64,000 bases of DNA from Nautilus pompilius (taxonomy: Eukaryota; Mollusca; Cephalopoda; Nautilida; Nautilidae). The notes under the pieces are model-generated. The model saw only the letters and a list, made by a program, of their open reading frames with translations. It did not search any database and was not told the origin of the DNA. Location: contig JACATO010002204.1 of assembly GCA_018389105.1 (NCBI GenBank), forward strand, positions 2,728,001-2,792,000, written 5' to 3'. Below, in pieces: positions 54,560-55,821 of the stretch. Position 1 is the stretch's first letter; each line of letters starts with the position of its first letter. Position numbers and translations under genes: made by a program.

Positions 54560-55483
54560 CTGGCTTTCCATAGCGCTGTCTCTTACACAAATTAAACTGC
54601 ATCTTTTTTTTCAAAATGCAAACCTTCTGACGCTGCACAAAATTAACTAAAGAATGCTAAATTTTTTCTGATCTGGTCAAGTGTCAAAATCGTAGCATCA
54701 ATCAGTAGAGTTAGTGGGGGGGTGCTATCTACATGAGAGTAGGGTATATGCACAAAAATATATGCCATTCAATTAGAATTCTCGTGCTTTTACCCGAACC
54801 AGACAAGTATCACAAGTTCCCCTGCTATGAGGTTATCACGAAGGTCGTGGACAGATGGACGGCAATGATTAAATTTAATGACAAGTATCTGAGTAGAAAT
54901 GAATTTACATTTTTACACGATGTAATAACATTACCAGATAACAGTTTCCCCTTCTTCTTCTTTTTTTTTTGGAGGAGGAGGAGGAGGAGGGATTAGTGTA
55001 AATGAAGAGGTTGTACCCATGTTTTAAAAAGATGTTGAAAATCTTCGTAAATTAACTAGCATAGTCGGTGAATTATTATTATTATTATTATTATTACTAC
55101 TAAAACTCTGAAGCTCTTCTAACCTCGTCGACAAATGCCGAAAACTGTTCCAAAGGCGAATACGCCAGATCTCCGTACAAAACCGTCGTTCGCATTGGCA
55201 CATCCTTGGCCAGAGGTTCCTTCGCCCGCTTGACAAAGTAGCAAACCTTCCCCTTGAAACTGGCAGGCCATTCGTGCTGGACGTTCAGCTGACCAGATGC
55301 GTTCAGGGTCACGATTAACGTGTTTTCATCGGACTTTTCAAAGAAGTCCGCGAAAATCCTGGTATTTTCCTCCAAGCTGTACATTTTGGTCCATTTTTCC
55401 CCCTTCAGCTTCAACGTCTTTAAGACGTAATCTGCGATGAAAAAAGCGCGCGGGTCATCCAAGCCTTCGATTTCGCTGGCCAT
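84..55483 (-). CDS. DNAH17: Axonemal outer-arm dynein heavy chain, DNAH17-like (5' half, exons 1-35)
   Basis: This ATP-driven motor of the ciliary or flagellar outer dynein arm slides axonemal doublets. The window holds the start (ATG at 55,483, context ACCATGG) and 34 well-supported exons plus a doubtful exon 8. All have AG/GT borders and compatible phases, summing to 7,278 bp or about 2,426 residues. Order: N-terminal tail (about 1-1170), linker (about 1171-1650), AAA1 (Walker A GPAGTGKT 1848-1855, Walker B CFDEFNR 1898-1904, sensor N1951), AAA2 (P-loop GNAGNGKS 2129-2136, WIILDGD 2201-2207). The family is about 4,450 residues long, so AAA3-6, the stalk and the C-terminus lie off the left edge. 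Compared from memory, the sequence collinearly matches human DNAH17 across every exon except exon 8. DNAH9 or DNAH11 orthology is the alternative; the adjacent PGS1 favours DNAH17. Confidence in the family is very high and in the paralogue good. Confidence 0.95.
1275..1375 (+). repeat. Possible tRNA-derived SINE head
   Basis: TGAGCTAAAGCATTGG (1,294-1,309) resembles a Pol III A box, and GAGTTCAAGAC about 40 bp further on a B box (GGTTCRANNCC). The spacing is right for a tRNA-derived promoter. There is no cloverleaf I can complete, so it is not a tRNA gene. Confidence 0.3.
2663..2945 (-). CDS. DNAH17: DNAH17 exon 34 (residues 2274-2368)
   Basis: Encodes [20 protein letters not shown] and [20 protein letters not shown], between AAA2 and AAA3. 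Acceptor TTGTAATAG|GTTTGT, lying only about 15 bases from a long compound trinucleotide repeat. Donor CAG|GTAAGC, phase 0. Intron 34 (258-2,662, 2.4 kb) has a possible tRNA-like SINE head near 1.3 kb. Confidence 0.97.
2960..3046. repeat. Compound trinucleotide microsatellite (ATT)n(AGT)n
   Basis: About 18 ATT units followed by about 10 AGT units, roughly 15 bp from the exon 34 acceptor. Read on the DNAH17 strand it is (ACT)n(AAT)n, so the branch-point region of intron 33 is made of repeated CTAC and CTAAT-like words. Confidence 0.97.
3455..3735 (+). repeat. SINE-like dispersed repeat, copy 1
   Basis: Shares with 5,300-5,570 and 44,655-44,985 the order: pyrimidine-rich TTTCTTCTTCTTC, AGTCAGCTGTG, GTTTTCTC, (T)TTCTTCCCACCTAAAAATGA, then AGTTCTAGTAGG. 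A tRNA-like head (GGTTGAGGGCTCATTGAACC) precedes it. It lies in DNAH17 intron 33. Confidence 0.6.
4829..5105 (-). CDS. DNAH17: DNAH17 exon 33 (AAA2 Walker B)
   Basis: Encodes [20 protein letters not shown] and the AAA2 Walker [21 protein letters not shown], then [13 protein letters not shown] and [20 protein letters not shown]. This is among the most conserved dynein stretches. Acceptor TTCAAG|GTCTCT, donor AATCC|GTAAGT, phase 2. Intron 33 (2,946-4,828) holds a SINE-like copy and a compound trinucleotide repeat. Confidence 0.98.
5300..5570 (+). repeat. SINE-like dispersed repeat, copy 2
   Basis: The clearest copy: TTTCTTCTCATTCTTCTTTA, CCAGTCAGCTGTGGG, CACATCTAAAAATAAAAAG and TACTGGTAGG. The upstream head has GGTTGGTTGTCCAGTTG and GGTTAGCCTCC, which loosely fit Pol III A and B boxes. 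It lies in DNAH17 intron 32. Confidence 0.6.
6560..6770 (-). CDS. DNAH17: DNAH17 exon 32 (AAA2 P-loop)
   Basis: Encodes [20 protein letters not shown] and the AAA2 P-loop GNAGNGKS (K2135, S2136), then [20 protein letters not shown] and REWKDG. Asn replaces the usual Ser or Thr before GKS; the binding Lys and Ser are kept. Acceptor AATAG|GTTGTC, donor GATG|GTATGA, phase 1. Intron 32 (5,106-6,559) has a SINE-like copy. Confidence 0.97.
7400..7594 (-). CDS. DNAH17: DNAH17 exon 31 (residues 2047-2111)
   Basis: Encodes [20 protein letters not shown] and [20 protein letters not shown], the conserved link between AAA1 and AAA2. Acceptor ATTTAG|GTGTTA, donor AAA|GTAAGT, 65 codons, phase 0. Intron 31 (6,771-7,399) holds nothing recognised. 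Confidence 0.97.
8655..9313. mobile_element. Non-autonomous hAT-type element (MITE) with perfect 8-bp TSD
   Basis: A 659-bp element with terminal inverted repeats CAGAGGCGTAGC (left) and CAGAGGCATAAC (right, reverse complement). It is flanked by identical 8-bp duplications TACATAGC at 8,647-8,654 and 9,314-9,321. The 8-bp duplication and CAGAGGC ends are typical of the hAT superfamily. Both ends carry G-rich runs (8,668-8,685) or C-rich runs (about 9,265-9,290). No transposase is encoded. It lies in DNAH17 intron 30. Confidence 0.9.
10234..10326 (-). CDS. DNAH17: DNAH17 exon 30 (residues 2016-2046)
   Basis: A 31-codon exon encoding [20 protein letters not shown] and [11 protein letters not shown], nearly identical to other axonemal dyneins. 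Acceptor TTTTCAG|GATCAC, donor CAA|GTGAGC, phase 0. Intron 30 (7,595-10,233) contains the hAT-type MITE at 8,655-9,313. Confidence 0.96.
11589..11727 (-). CDS. DNAH17: DNAH17 exon 29 (residues 1969-2015, AAA1)
   Basis: Encodes [20 protein letters not shown] and [20 protein letters not shown], the end of AAA1. Acceptor ATTTCAG|ACCATG, donor CAA|GTAAGT, phase 0. The exon has no long open frame on its own; it was found by following the phase from exon 28. Intron 29 (10,327-11,588) is plain AT-rich sequence. Confidence 0.96.
12706..12968 (-). CDS. DNAH17: DNAH17 exon 28 (AAA1 Walker B and sensor I)
   Basis: Encodes [20 protein letters not shown], with Walker B CFDEFNR (D1900, catalytic E1901), and [20 protein letters not shown] with sensor N1951. 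Acceptor AATAACAG|TCCATT, donor TTCAG|GTAAAG, phase 2. SIG replaces the SCG seen in human, from memory, which is conservative. Intron 28 (11,728-12,705) shows nothing. Confidence 0.98.
13321..13477 (-). CDS. DNAH17: DNAH17 exon 27 (AAA1 Walker A)
   Basis: Encodes [20 protein letters not shown] and the AAA1 P-loop [19 protein letters not shown], the main ATP hydrolysis site (K1854, T1855). It ends [11 protein letters not shown]. Acceptor TTGTAG|GTGCTA, donor AAG|GTAAAT, phase 0. All catalytic P-loop residues are intact. Intron 27 (12,969-13,320) holds nothing. Confidence 0.98.
14400..15340 (+). mobile_element. Tc1-like transposon relic, family A copy 1
   Basis: Plus-strand fragments match Tc1-type transposase: [18 protein letters not shown] (first catalytic Asp in SDES), a [10 protein letters not shown] segment, and a C-terminal [11 protein letters not shown]...SPTKY pattern like the IQNLIDSM...TRY end of Tc1 proteins. 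Several frame changes are needed. Parts recur at 42.0-42.8 and 43.8-44.1 kb, so this is a repeat family. It lies in DNAH17 intron 26; ends not determined. Confidence 0.7.
15875..16167 (-). CDS. DNAH17: DNAH17 exon 26 (residues 1732-1829)
   Basis: Encodes [20 protein letters not shown], then [16 protein letters not shown] and [20 protein letters not shown], the run-in to AAA1 ([19 protein letters not shown]). Acceptor TTTTCAG|ATTCAA, donor GACAG|GTTTGT, phase 2. Intron 26 (13,478-15,874) holds a Tc1-like relic at about 14.4-15.3 kb. Confidence 0.97.
16761..16994 (-). CDS. DNAH17: DNAH17 exon 25 (residues 1654-1731)
   Basis: Encodes [20 protein letters not shown] and the block [20 protein letters not shown] (D.PAQ......IWWT is near-universal in axonemal dyneins). 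It ends GMKDYNKKQ. Acceptor GATTAG|GTTGAA, donor CAG|GTAGAG, 78 codons, phase 0. Intron 25 (16,168-16,760) has short TA runs and nothing else. Confidence 0.97.
17987..18139 (-). CDS. DNAH17: DNAH17 exon 24 (residues 1603-1653, linker)
   Basis: Encodes [20 protein letters not shown] and [20 protein letters not shown]. Acceptor AAAACAG|GTTGCA, donor CAA|GTAAGT, 51 codons, phase 0. It matches the HLSKLFDSL and MYSKEDE segments of relatives. Intron 24 (16,995-17,986) holds unrecognised AT-rich sequence; a slightly less AT-rich patch near 17.2-17.5 kb may be an old repeat. Confidence 0.94.
18240..18530 (-). mobile_element. Tc1-like helix-turn-helix relic
   Basis: On the minus strand, [40 protein letters not shown] and, after a stop, [20 protein letters not shown] resemble the paired-type helix-turn-helix of Tc1-like transposases (GRP/GRK hinge, then TSRQLA...TG). 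Only the N-terminal part is recognisable. It lies about 100 bp upstream of DNAH17 exon 24. Confidence 0.6.
19551..19769 (-). CDS. DNAH17: DNAH17 exon 23 (residues 1530-1602, linker)
   Basis: Encodes [20 protein letters not shown] and [19 protein letters not shown], a classic linker signature. Acceptor TTTTACAG|GAATTA, donor ATA|GTAATG (a weaker donor), phase 0. Intron 23 (18,140-19,550) contains a Tc1-like helix-turn-helix relic just upstream of exon 24. Confidence 0.96.
21249..21473 (-). CDS. DNAH17: DNAH17 exon 22 (residues 1455-1529, linker)
   Basis: Encodes [20 protein letters not shown] and [20 protein letters not shown], the [14 protein letters not shown] block shared by all ciliary outer-arm chains. 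Acceptor TTTCAG|GTACAA, donor AAA|GTAGGT, 75 codons, phase 0. Intron 22 (19,770-21,248) is AT-rich with no recognised element. Confidence 0.97.
22612..22857 (-). CDS. DNAH17: DNAH17 exon 21 (residues 1373-1454, linker)
   Basis: Encodes [20 protein letters not shown] and [20 protein letters not shown], ending [10 protein letters not shown]. These are near-invariant linker segments in outer-arm beta chains. Acceptor TTTTCAAG|GTTCGT, donor CAG|GTAAGG, 82 codons, phase 0. Intron 21 (21,474-22,611) shows nothing. Confidence 0.97.
24414..24815 (-). CDS. DNAH17: DNAH17 exon 20 (residues 1239-1372, linker)
   Basis: The largest exon seen, 134 codons. Linker hallmarks are [20 protein letters not shown], the [20 protein letters not shown] block and [13 protein letters not shown]. 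Acceptor TTTTCAG|TATAAT, donor AAT|GTAAGT, phase 0. Intron 20 (22,858-24,413, 1.56 kb) is AT-rich without a recognised element. Confidence 0.97.
25187..25390 (-). CDS. DNAH17: DNAH17 exon 19 (residues 1171-1238, start of linker region)
   Basis: Encodes [20 protein letters not shown] and [15 protein letters not shown]. Acceptor ATTTAG|GAGCTT, donor AAG|GTTAGT, 68 codons, phase 0. The W...KK......V.PLQ pattern marks the DHC N-terminal region 2, or linker. Intron 19 (24,816-25,186) shows nothing. Confidence 0.95.
25933..27218 (-). mobile_element. Hsmar1-like mariner, near complete but decayed
   Basis: About 1.29 kb between imperfect TIRs (left TAGGTTGTTACAAATGTTTT, right end, reverse complement, TAAAGTCATTACAAAAGTTT), with TA on both sides. 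On the minus strand, fragments resemble the Hsmar1/SETMAR transposase: [32 protein letters not shown] with [37 protein letters not shown] and terminal [14 protein letters not shown]. Frames are broken, and the second catalytic site reads LLQEDAHPS where the family has LLHDNARPH, so its Asp is lost. It lies in DNAH17 intron 18. Confidence 0.85.
28807..29029 (-). CDS. DNAH17: DNAH17 exon 18 (residues 1096-1170)
   Basis: Encodes [20 protein letters not shown] and the highly conserved [20 protein letters not shown], then [13 protein letters not shown]. Acceptor TTTGCAG|CTTGAA, donor GAG|GTAACA, phase 0. It leads into the linker. Intron 18 (25,391-28,806, 3.4 kb) contains a near-complete Hsmar1-like mariner. 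Confidence 0.96.
29644..29813 (-). CDS. DNAH17: DNAH17 exon 17 (residues 1040-1096)
   Basis: Encodes [20 protein letters not shown] and [20 protein letters not shown]. Acceptor TTGTAG|ATTGAT, donor AACAG|GTAACA, phase 2, splitting the codon after HVTN. Intron 17 (29,030-29,643) holds no element; a 97-codon plus-strand open frame there looks like chance. Confidence 0.93.
30452..30706 (-). CDS. DNAH17: DNAH17 exon 16 (residues 955-1039)
   Basis: Encodes [20 protein letters not shown] then [20 protein letters not shown], and ends LEQFKQQ. Acceptor TCTTTTAG|CCTGAT, donor CAG|GTAAGA, 85 codons, phase 0. The YLW.D....FM..FL.Y motif matches relatives. Intron 16 (29,814-30,451) shows nothing. Confidence 0.95.
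32259..32591 (-). CDS. DNAH17: DNAH17 exon 15 (residues 844-954)
   Basis: A 111-codon exon encoding [20 protein letters not shown] and [20 protein letters not shown]. Acceptor TTTCCAG|GAAAAC, donor CAG|GTAAAA, phase 0. Intron 15 (30,707-32,258, 1.55 kb) has a short ATT-type repeat near 31,808-31,830 and nothing else recognised. Confidence 0.94.
32790..33240 (-). mobile_element. Tc1-like C-terminal relic
   Basis: Minus-strand reading gives [15 protein letters not shown] followed, after a frameshift, by [13 protein letters not shown]. This is the decayed equivalent of the NWFEDHEMDF...PDLNPIEHLW stretch of Tc1 transposases. A TIR-like CACTGCCTAACCAAAATATT starts near 32,785. It lies in DNAH17 intron 14. 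Confidence 0.6.
33954..34198 (-). CDS. DNAH17: DNAH17 exon 14 (residues 762-843)
   Basis: Encodes [20 protein letters not shown] and [20 protein letters not shown], helical tail. Acceptor TTCATAG|GAGTTT completes a split Gly codon. Donor CTTAAA|GTAAGT, phase 0. Intron 14 (32,592-33,953) carries a decayed Tc1-like relic at about 32.8-33.24 kb. Confidence 0.94.
34612..34867 (-). CDS. DNAH17: DNAH17 exon 13 (residues 677-762)
   Basis: Encodes [20 protein letters not shown], a hallmark (VAVLREVKY) of the dynein N-terminal region, and ends SLNWNGDG. Acceptor TTTCAG|CTTGTG, donor GATG|GTATGT, phase 1. Intron 13 (34,199-34,611) holds nothing recognisable. Confidence 0.95.
35438..35451 (+). promoter_or_regulatory. 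CTCF core motif, exact consensus match
   Basis: CCACTAGATGGCAG fits CCASYAGRKGGCRS at all 14 positions. Nine fixed and five two-fold positions make a chance match in this window unlikely (about 1-2% for both strands at even base composition, less in AT-rich DNA). It sits in DNAH17 intron 12. Binding is not shown by sequence. Confidence 0.5.
36596..36722 (-). CDS. DNAH17: DNAH17 exon 12 (residues 634-676)
   Basis: Encodes [20 protein letters not shown] and [20 protein letters not shown]. Acceptor ATTGCAG|TGTTGA, donor CAG|GTAAAA, ending in phase 0. Intron 12 (34,868-36,595) contains a 14-base perfect match to the CTCF core consensus at 35,438-35,451 and otherwise nothing recognised. Confidence 0.93.
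38850..38918 (-). CDS. DNAH17: DNAH17 exon 11 (residues 611-634)
   Basis: A 69-bp exon encoding [20 protein letters not shown] after a split Pro codon. Acceptor TTTTACAG|ATGTAC, donor GCTAA|GTAAGT, phase 2 to phase 2. It matches the YQKYDEMMELL segment of relatives. Intron 11 (36,723-38,849, 2.1 kb) is AT-rich without a recognised element. Confidence 0.9.
39537..39802 (-). CDS. DNAH17: DNAH17 exon 10 (residues 523-611)
   Basis: Encodes [20 protein letters not shown] and [20 protein letters not shown], both strongly conserved tail motifs (HKNMPPVAG in relatives). Acceptor AATTTAG|TTATTA, donor CATCC|GTAGGT, phase 2. Intron 10 (38,919-39,536) holds a short TA-rich run near 39,353 and nothing else recognised. 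Confidence 0.94.
40990..41106 (-). CDS. DNAH17: DNAH17 exon 9 (residues 484-522)
   Basis: Encodes [20 protein letters not shown] followed by the conserved [14 protein letters not shown]. Acceptor ATTTTAG|GAGTTT, donor AAG|GTACAA, 39 codons, phase 0. Intron 9 (39,803-40,989) includes a chance 82-codon plus-strand open frame and no recognisable element. Confidence 0.93.
42000..42780 (+). mobile_element. Tc1-like transposon relic, family A copy 2
   Basis: Shares AAAGGAATCAAAGCAT-type sequence with the 14.4-15.3 kb copy. It encodes [13 protein letters not shown] on the plus strand, the decayed form of the Tc1 NPIEHLW motif that precedes the third catalytic residue, then [13 protein letters not shown]. 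Stops are frequent. It lies in the intron between exons 9 and 8 of DNAH17. Confidence 0.65.
43236..43826. mobile_element. Possible MITE with diverged inverted ends
   Basis: The left end CAATGGGCATCCACAGAG resembles the reverse complement of the right end, CCATAGGTGTTCACAAGG. Differences are mostly transitions, and both are followed by a GGGTGG-like run. No clear target duplication was found, so the call is tentative. No coding content is seen. Confidence 0.35.
43826..44090 (+). mobile_element. Tc1-like relic, family A copy 3 (3' part only)
   Basis: Aligns by eye with 15,010-15,300: GTTAAGAGTAATC against CTAAGAGTAAACC, GATTCAATACCAAACAGG against GATTCAATGTCAAACAAAGG, and ACATTGTAATAACAAGTAGC against ATATTGTAATAGCAACAGGC, with CCAAATTATTA in both. 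Only the 3' portion is present. It starts where a MITE-like sequence ends. Confidence 0.6.
44149..44208 (-). CDS. DNAH17: Candidate cassette exon 8 of DNAH17 (20 codons)
   Basis: A 60-bp open segment with good splice signals: acceptor TTTTTTTACCAG|CAACTG, donor AAG|GTATGA, phase 0 at both ends. It would insert [20 protein letters not shown] between exons 7 and 9. Human DNAH17, as I remember it, has no counterpart there, and exon 7-exon 9 joining is collinear without it. It could be a lineage-specific cassette exon or a chance exon-like stretch. The intron to its left (41,107-44,148) carries Tc1-like and MITE-like relics. Confidence 0.35.
44655..44985 (+). repeat. SINE-like dispersed repeat, copy 3
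   Basis: Shares ACTCTTCTTCCCTAGCCAG, GGTTTCTTCTCATGCC, CATGTCTAAAAATAAAAAGC and CCAGCAGAGATTT with copies 1 and 2. It is more diverged at the 5' end. It lies in DNAH17 intron 7. Confidence 0.55.
45153..45320 (-). CDS. DNAH17: DNAH17 exon 7 (residues 428-483)
   Basis: Encodes [20 protein letters not shown], whose LEKIELGG motif is diagnostic of the outer-arm beta class, and ends [10 protein letters not shown]. Acceptor TTTTTAAG|AGTTTG, donor CAG|GTAAAT, phase 0. Splicing straight to exon 9 gives an ungapped match to the family. Intron 7 (44,209-45,152) contains a SINE-like copy. Confidence 0.93.
46710..46943 (-). CDS. DNAH17: DNAH17 exon 6 (residues 350-427)
   Basis: Begins [20 protein letters not shown] and ends [13 protein letters not shown], an alpha-helical tail segment. 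Acceptor TTTTTAAG|GCAAGA, donor AAG|GTACAT, 78 codons, phase 0. Intron 6 (45,321-46,709) is very AT-rich with homopolymer runs and shows no transposon. Confidence 0.93.
47542..47753 (-). CDS. DNAH17: DNAH17 exon 5 (residues 279-349)
   Basis: Encodes [20 protein letters not shown] followed by the conserved [20 protein letters not shown] helix of the tail (human counterpart has IWATSEYYNTPARIIVILQE, from memory). Acceptor TTTAG|GTTTAA, donor CAG|GTAAAT, phase 0. Intron 5 (46,944-47,541) holds nothing recognisable. Confidence 0.94.
48311..48410 (-). CDS. DNAH17: DNAH17 exon 4 (residues 246-279)
   Basis: A 100-bp exon encoding [20 protein letters not shown] and [13 protein letters not shown]. 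Acceptor CTTTAG|TTAAAA, donor GCAG|GTAAGA, phase 1. It is too short to stand out as an open frame and was found from splice signals plus homology. Intron 4 (47,754-48,310) shows no element. Confidence 0.9.
48732..48760. repeat. (CA)n microsatellite
   Basis: About 14 perfect CA units in DNAH17 intron 3, about 85 bp upstream of the exon 3 donor on the plus-strand map. Confidence 0.97.
48845..49034 (-). CDS. DNAH17: DNAH17 exon 3 (residues 182-245)
   Basis: The split Asn codon is completed by TTTACAG|TGATCC, giving [20 protein letters not shown], then [19 protein letters not shown]. This is a classic start of the DHC N-terminal region 1. Donor CAG|GTGAGA, phase 0. Intron 3 (48,411-48,844) holds a CA microsatellite at 48,732-48,760 and otherwise nothing recognisable. 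Confidence 0.93.
51549..51733 (-). CDS. DNAH17: DNAH17 exon 2 (residues 121-182)
   Basis: Encodes [20 protein letters not shown] and the following [18 protein letters not shown] segment, which aligns with the N-terminal tail of DNAH9/11/17. Acceptor AATAG|GTGTTG and donor GAAAA|GTAAGT, leaving two bases of an Asn codon. Intron 2 (49,035-51,548, 2.5 kb) is plain AT-rich sequence in which I recognise nothing. Confidence 0.93.
52650..53500 (-). mobile_element. Probable Tc1-like transposase relic
   Basis: The minus strand at about 53,165-53,215 encodes [12 protein letters not shown], the Tc1 first-catalytic-Asp motif (V.FTDESRF), followed by broken frames. A further 60-codon open stretch (52,714-52,899, with [20 protein letters not shown]) is not recognised. 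The region is less AT-rich than the surrounding intron 1 of DNAH17. Ends not determined. Confidence 0.5.
54519..54558. repeat. (TCAA)n microsatellite
   Basis: About 9 to 10 TCAA units in DNAH17 intron 1. Confidence 0.97.
54733..54996 (+). other. Unassigned open frame in DNAH17 intron 1
   Basis: An 87-codon plus-strand frame with near coding-like composition at first ([20 protein letters not shown] then [14 protein letters not shown]), ending in low-complexity Phe and Arg from the pyrimidine/GGA repeat. I recognise no family. It could be a decayed transposon fragment or chance; no function is assigned. Confidence 0.2.
54951..54990. repeat. Pyrimidine run next to (GGA)n
   Basis: A CCCCTTCTTCTTC-T10 run passes directly into GGAGGAGGAGGAGGAGGAGG. 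This polypyrimidine-to-polypurine switch on one strand is about 130 bp downstream of the DNAH17 exon 1 donor. Confidence 0.9.
55073..55096. repeat. (ATT)n microsatellite
   Basis: About 8 ATT units just inside DNAH17 intron 1, about 30 bp from the exon 1 donor. Confidence 0.95.
55124..55483 (-). CDS. DNAH17: DNAH17 exon 1 (residues 1-120)
   Basis: The start codon lies in a strong Kozak context (ACCATGG). The exon encodes the N-terminal tail, with [20 protein letters not shown] and the family-typical [13 protein letters not shown]-like region. The donor is GAG|GTTAGA, phase 0; reading on would hit a stop 7 codons later. It is clearly richer in G+C and CpG than all downstream exons because it lies in the promoter-proximal CpG-rich segment. 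Intron 1 (51,734-55,123) holds a Tc1-like relic, a TCAA microsatellite and an unassigned open frame. Confidence 0.93.
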
Positions 55484-55738
55484 GGTGAGCTTTTTTTTCC
55501 CTTTCTTCTTCTGCTGCTGCTTATTACTTTCGATTATATCAACGTGTTATTTATATTTAAAAAAAAAAAACATTTCCTCCGCCACGGATCCCAAAACGGT
55601 AAGCAGCGTTCCCCGTCTGGAGGTTTGTGTAAGAATGGCTACCCTAACAACGCAGTTGCCAAGCACTACCGTTTTACGCAACACTGTCGCGCAAGTGTCC
55701 GCGCCTCGTTCTCGAGCCGCGCGTTATCGCCGACGAGA
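55484..55738. promoter_or_regulatory. Putative bidirectional DNAH17/PGS1 promoter
   Basis: The 255 bp between the divergent start codons must hold both 5' untranslated regions and core promoters unless distant leader exons exist. It contains pyrimidine-rich sequence just upstream of the DNAH17 ATG, a TTATTTATATTT-A-tract around 55,543-55,570, and a CpG-rich half nearer PGS1. Transcription starts cannot be placed from sequence. The claim rests on gene positions and composition. Confidence 0.6.
55638..55651 (+). promoter_or_regulatory. X-box-like RFX site (one mismatch)
   Basis: GCTACCCTAACAAC matches the ciliary RFX X-box consensus RYYNYYATRRNRAC at 13 of 14 positions (C for the central A). 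It lies about 155 bp upstream of the DNAH17 start codon, the usual range for X-boxes of ciliary genes. One-mismatch sites are common by chance, so this is a candidate only. Confidence 0.35.
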
Positions 55739-55821
55739 ATGCGAGCGGCTTCCGGTTCTTCTCACATGGGGAGATGCCTCCACCGTGTGATAAATCGGCA
55801 GAGATTTTGGCGGATCTTCCA
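55739..55821 (+). CDS. PGS1: PGS1 exon 1 (putative mitochondrial presequence)
   Basis: ATG at 55,739 has A at -3; a second in-frame ATG is at 55,766. The peptide MRAASGSSHMGRCLHRVINR then QRFWRIF has six or more Arg and no Asp or Glu. Donor TTCCA|GTAAGA is near-perfect and its phase 2 matches exon 2. Homology cannot test this exon because presequences diverge, so its support is splice phase, composition and position. Intron 1 (55,822-57,513) holds the 107-bp tandem array. Confidence 0.7.

Noticed and set aside
84-55483. Assignment to DNAH9 or DNAH11 in place of DNAH17
   Set aside because: Both are close paralogues, but exon-by-exon similarity recalled for DNAH17 and the neighbouring PGS1 favour DNAH17. 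A phylogeny would decide.
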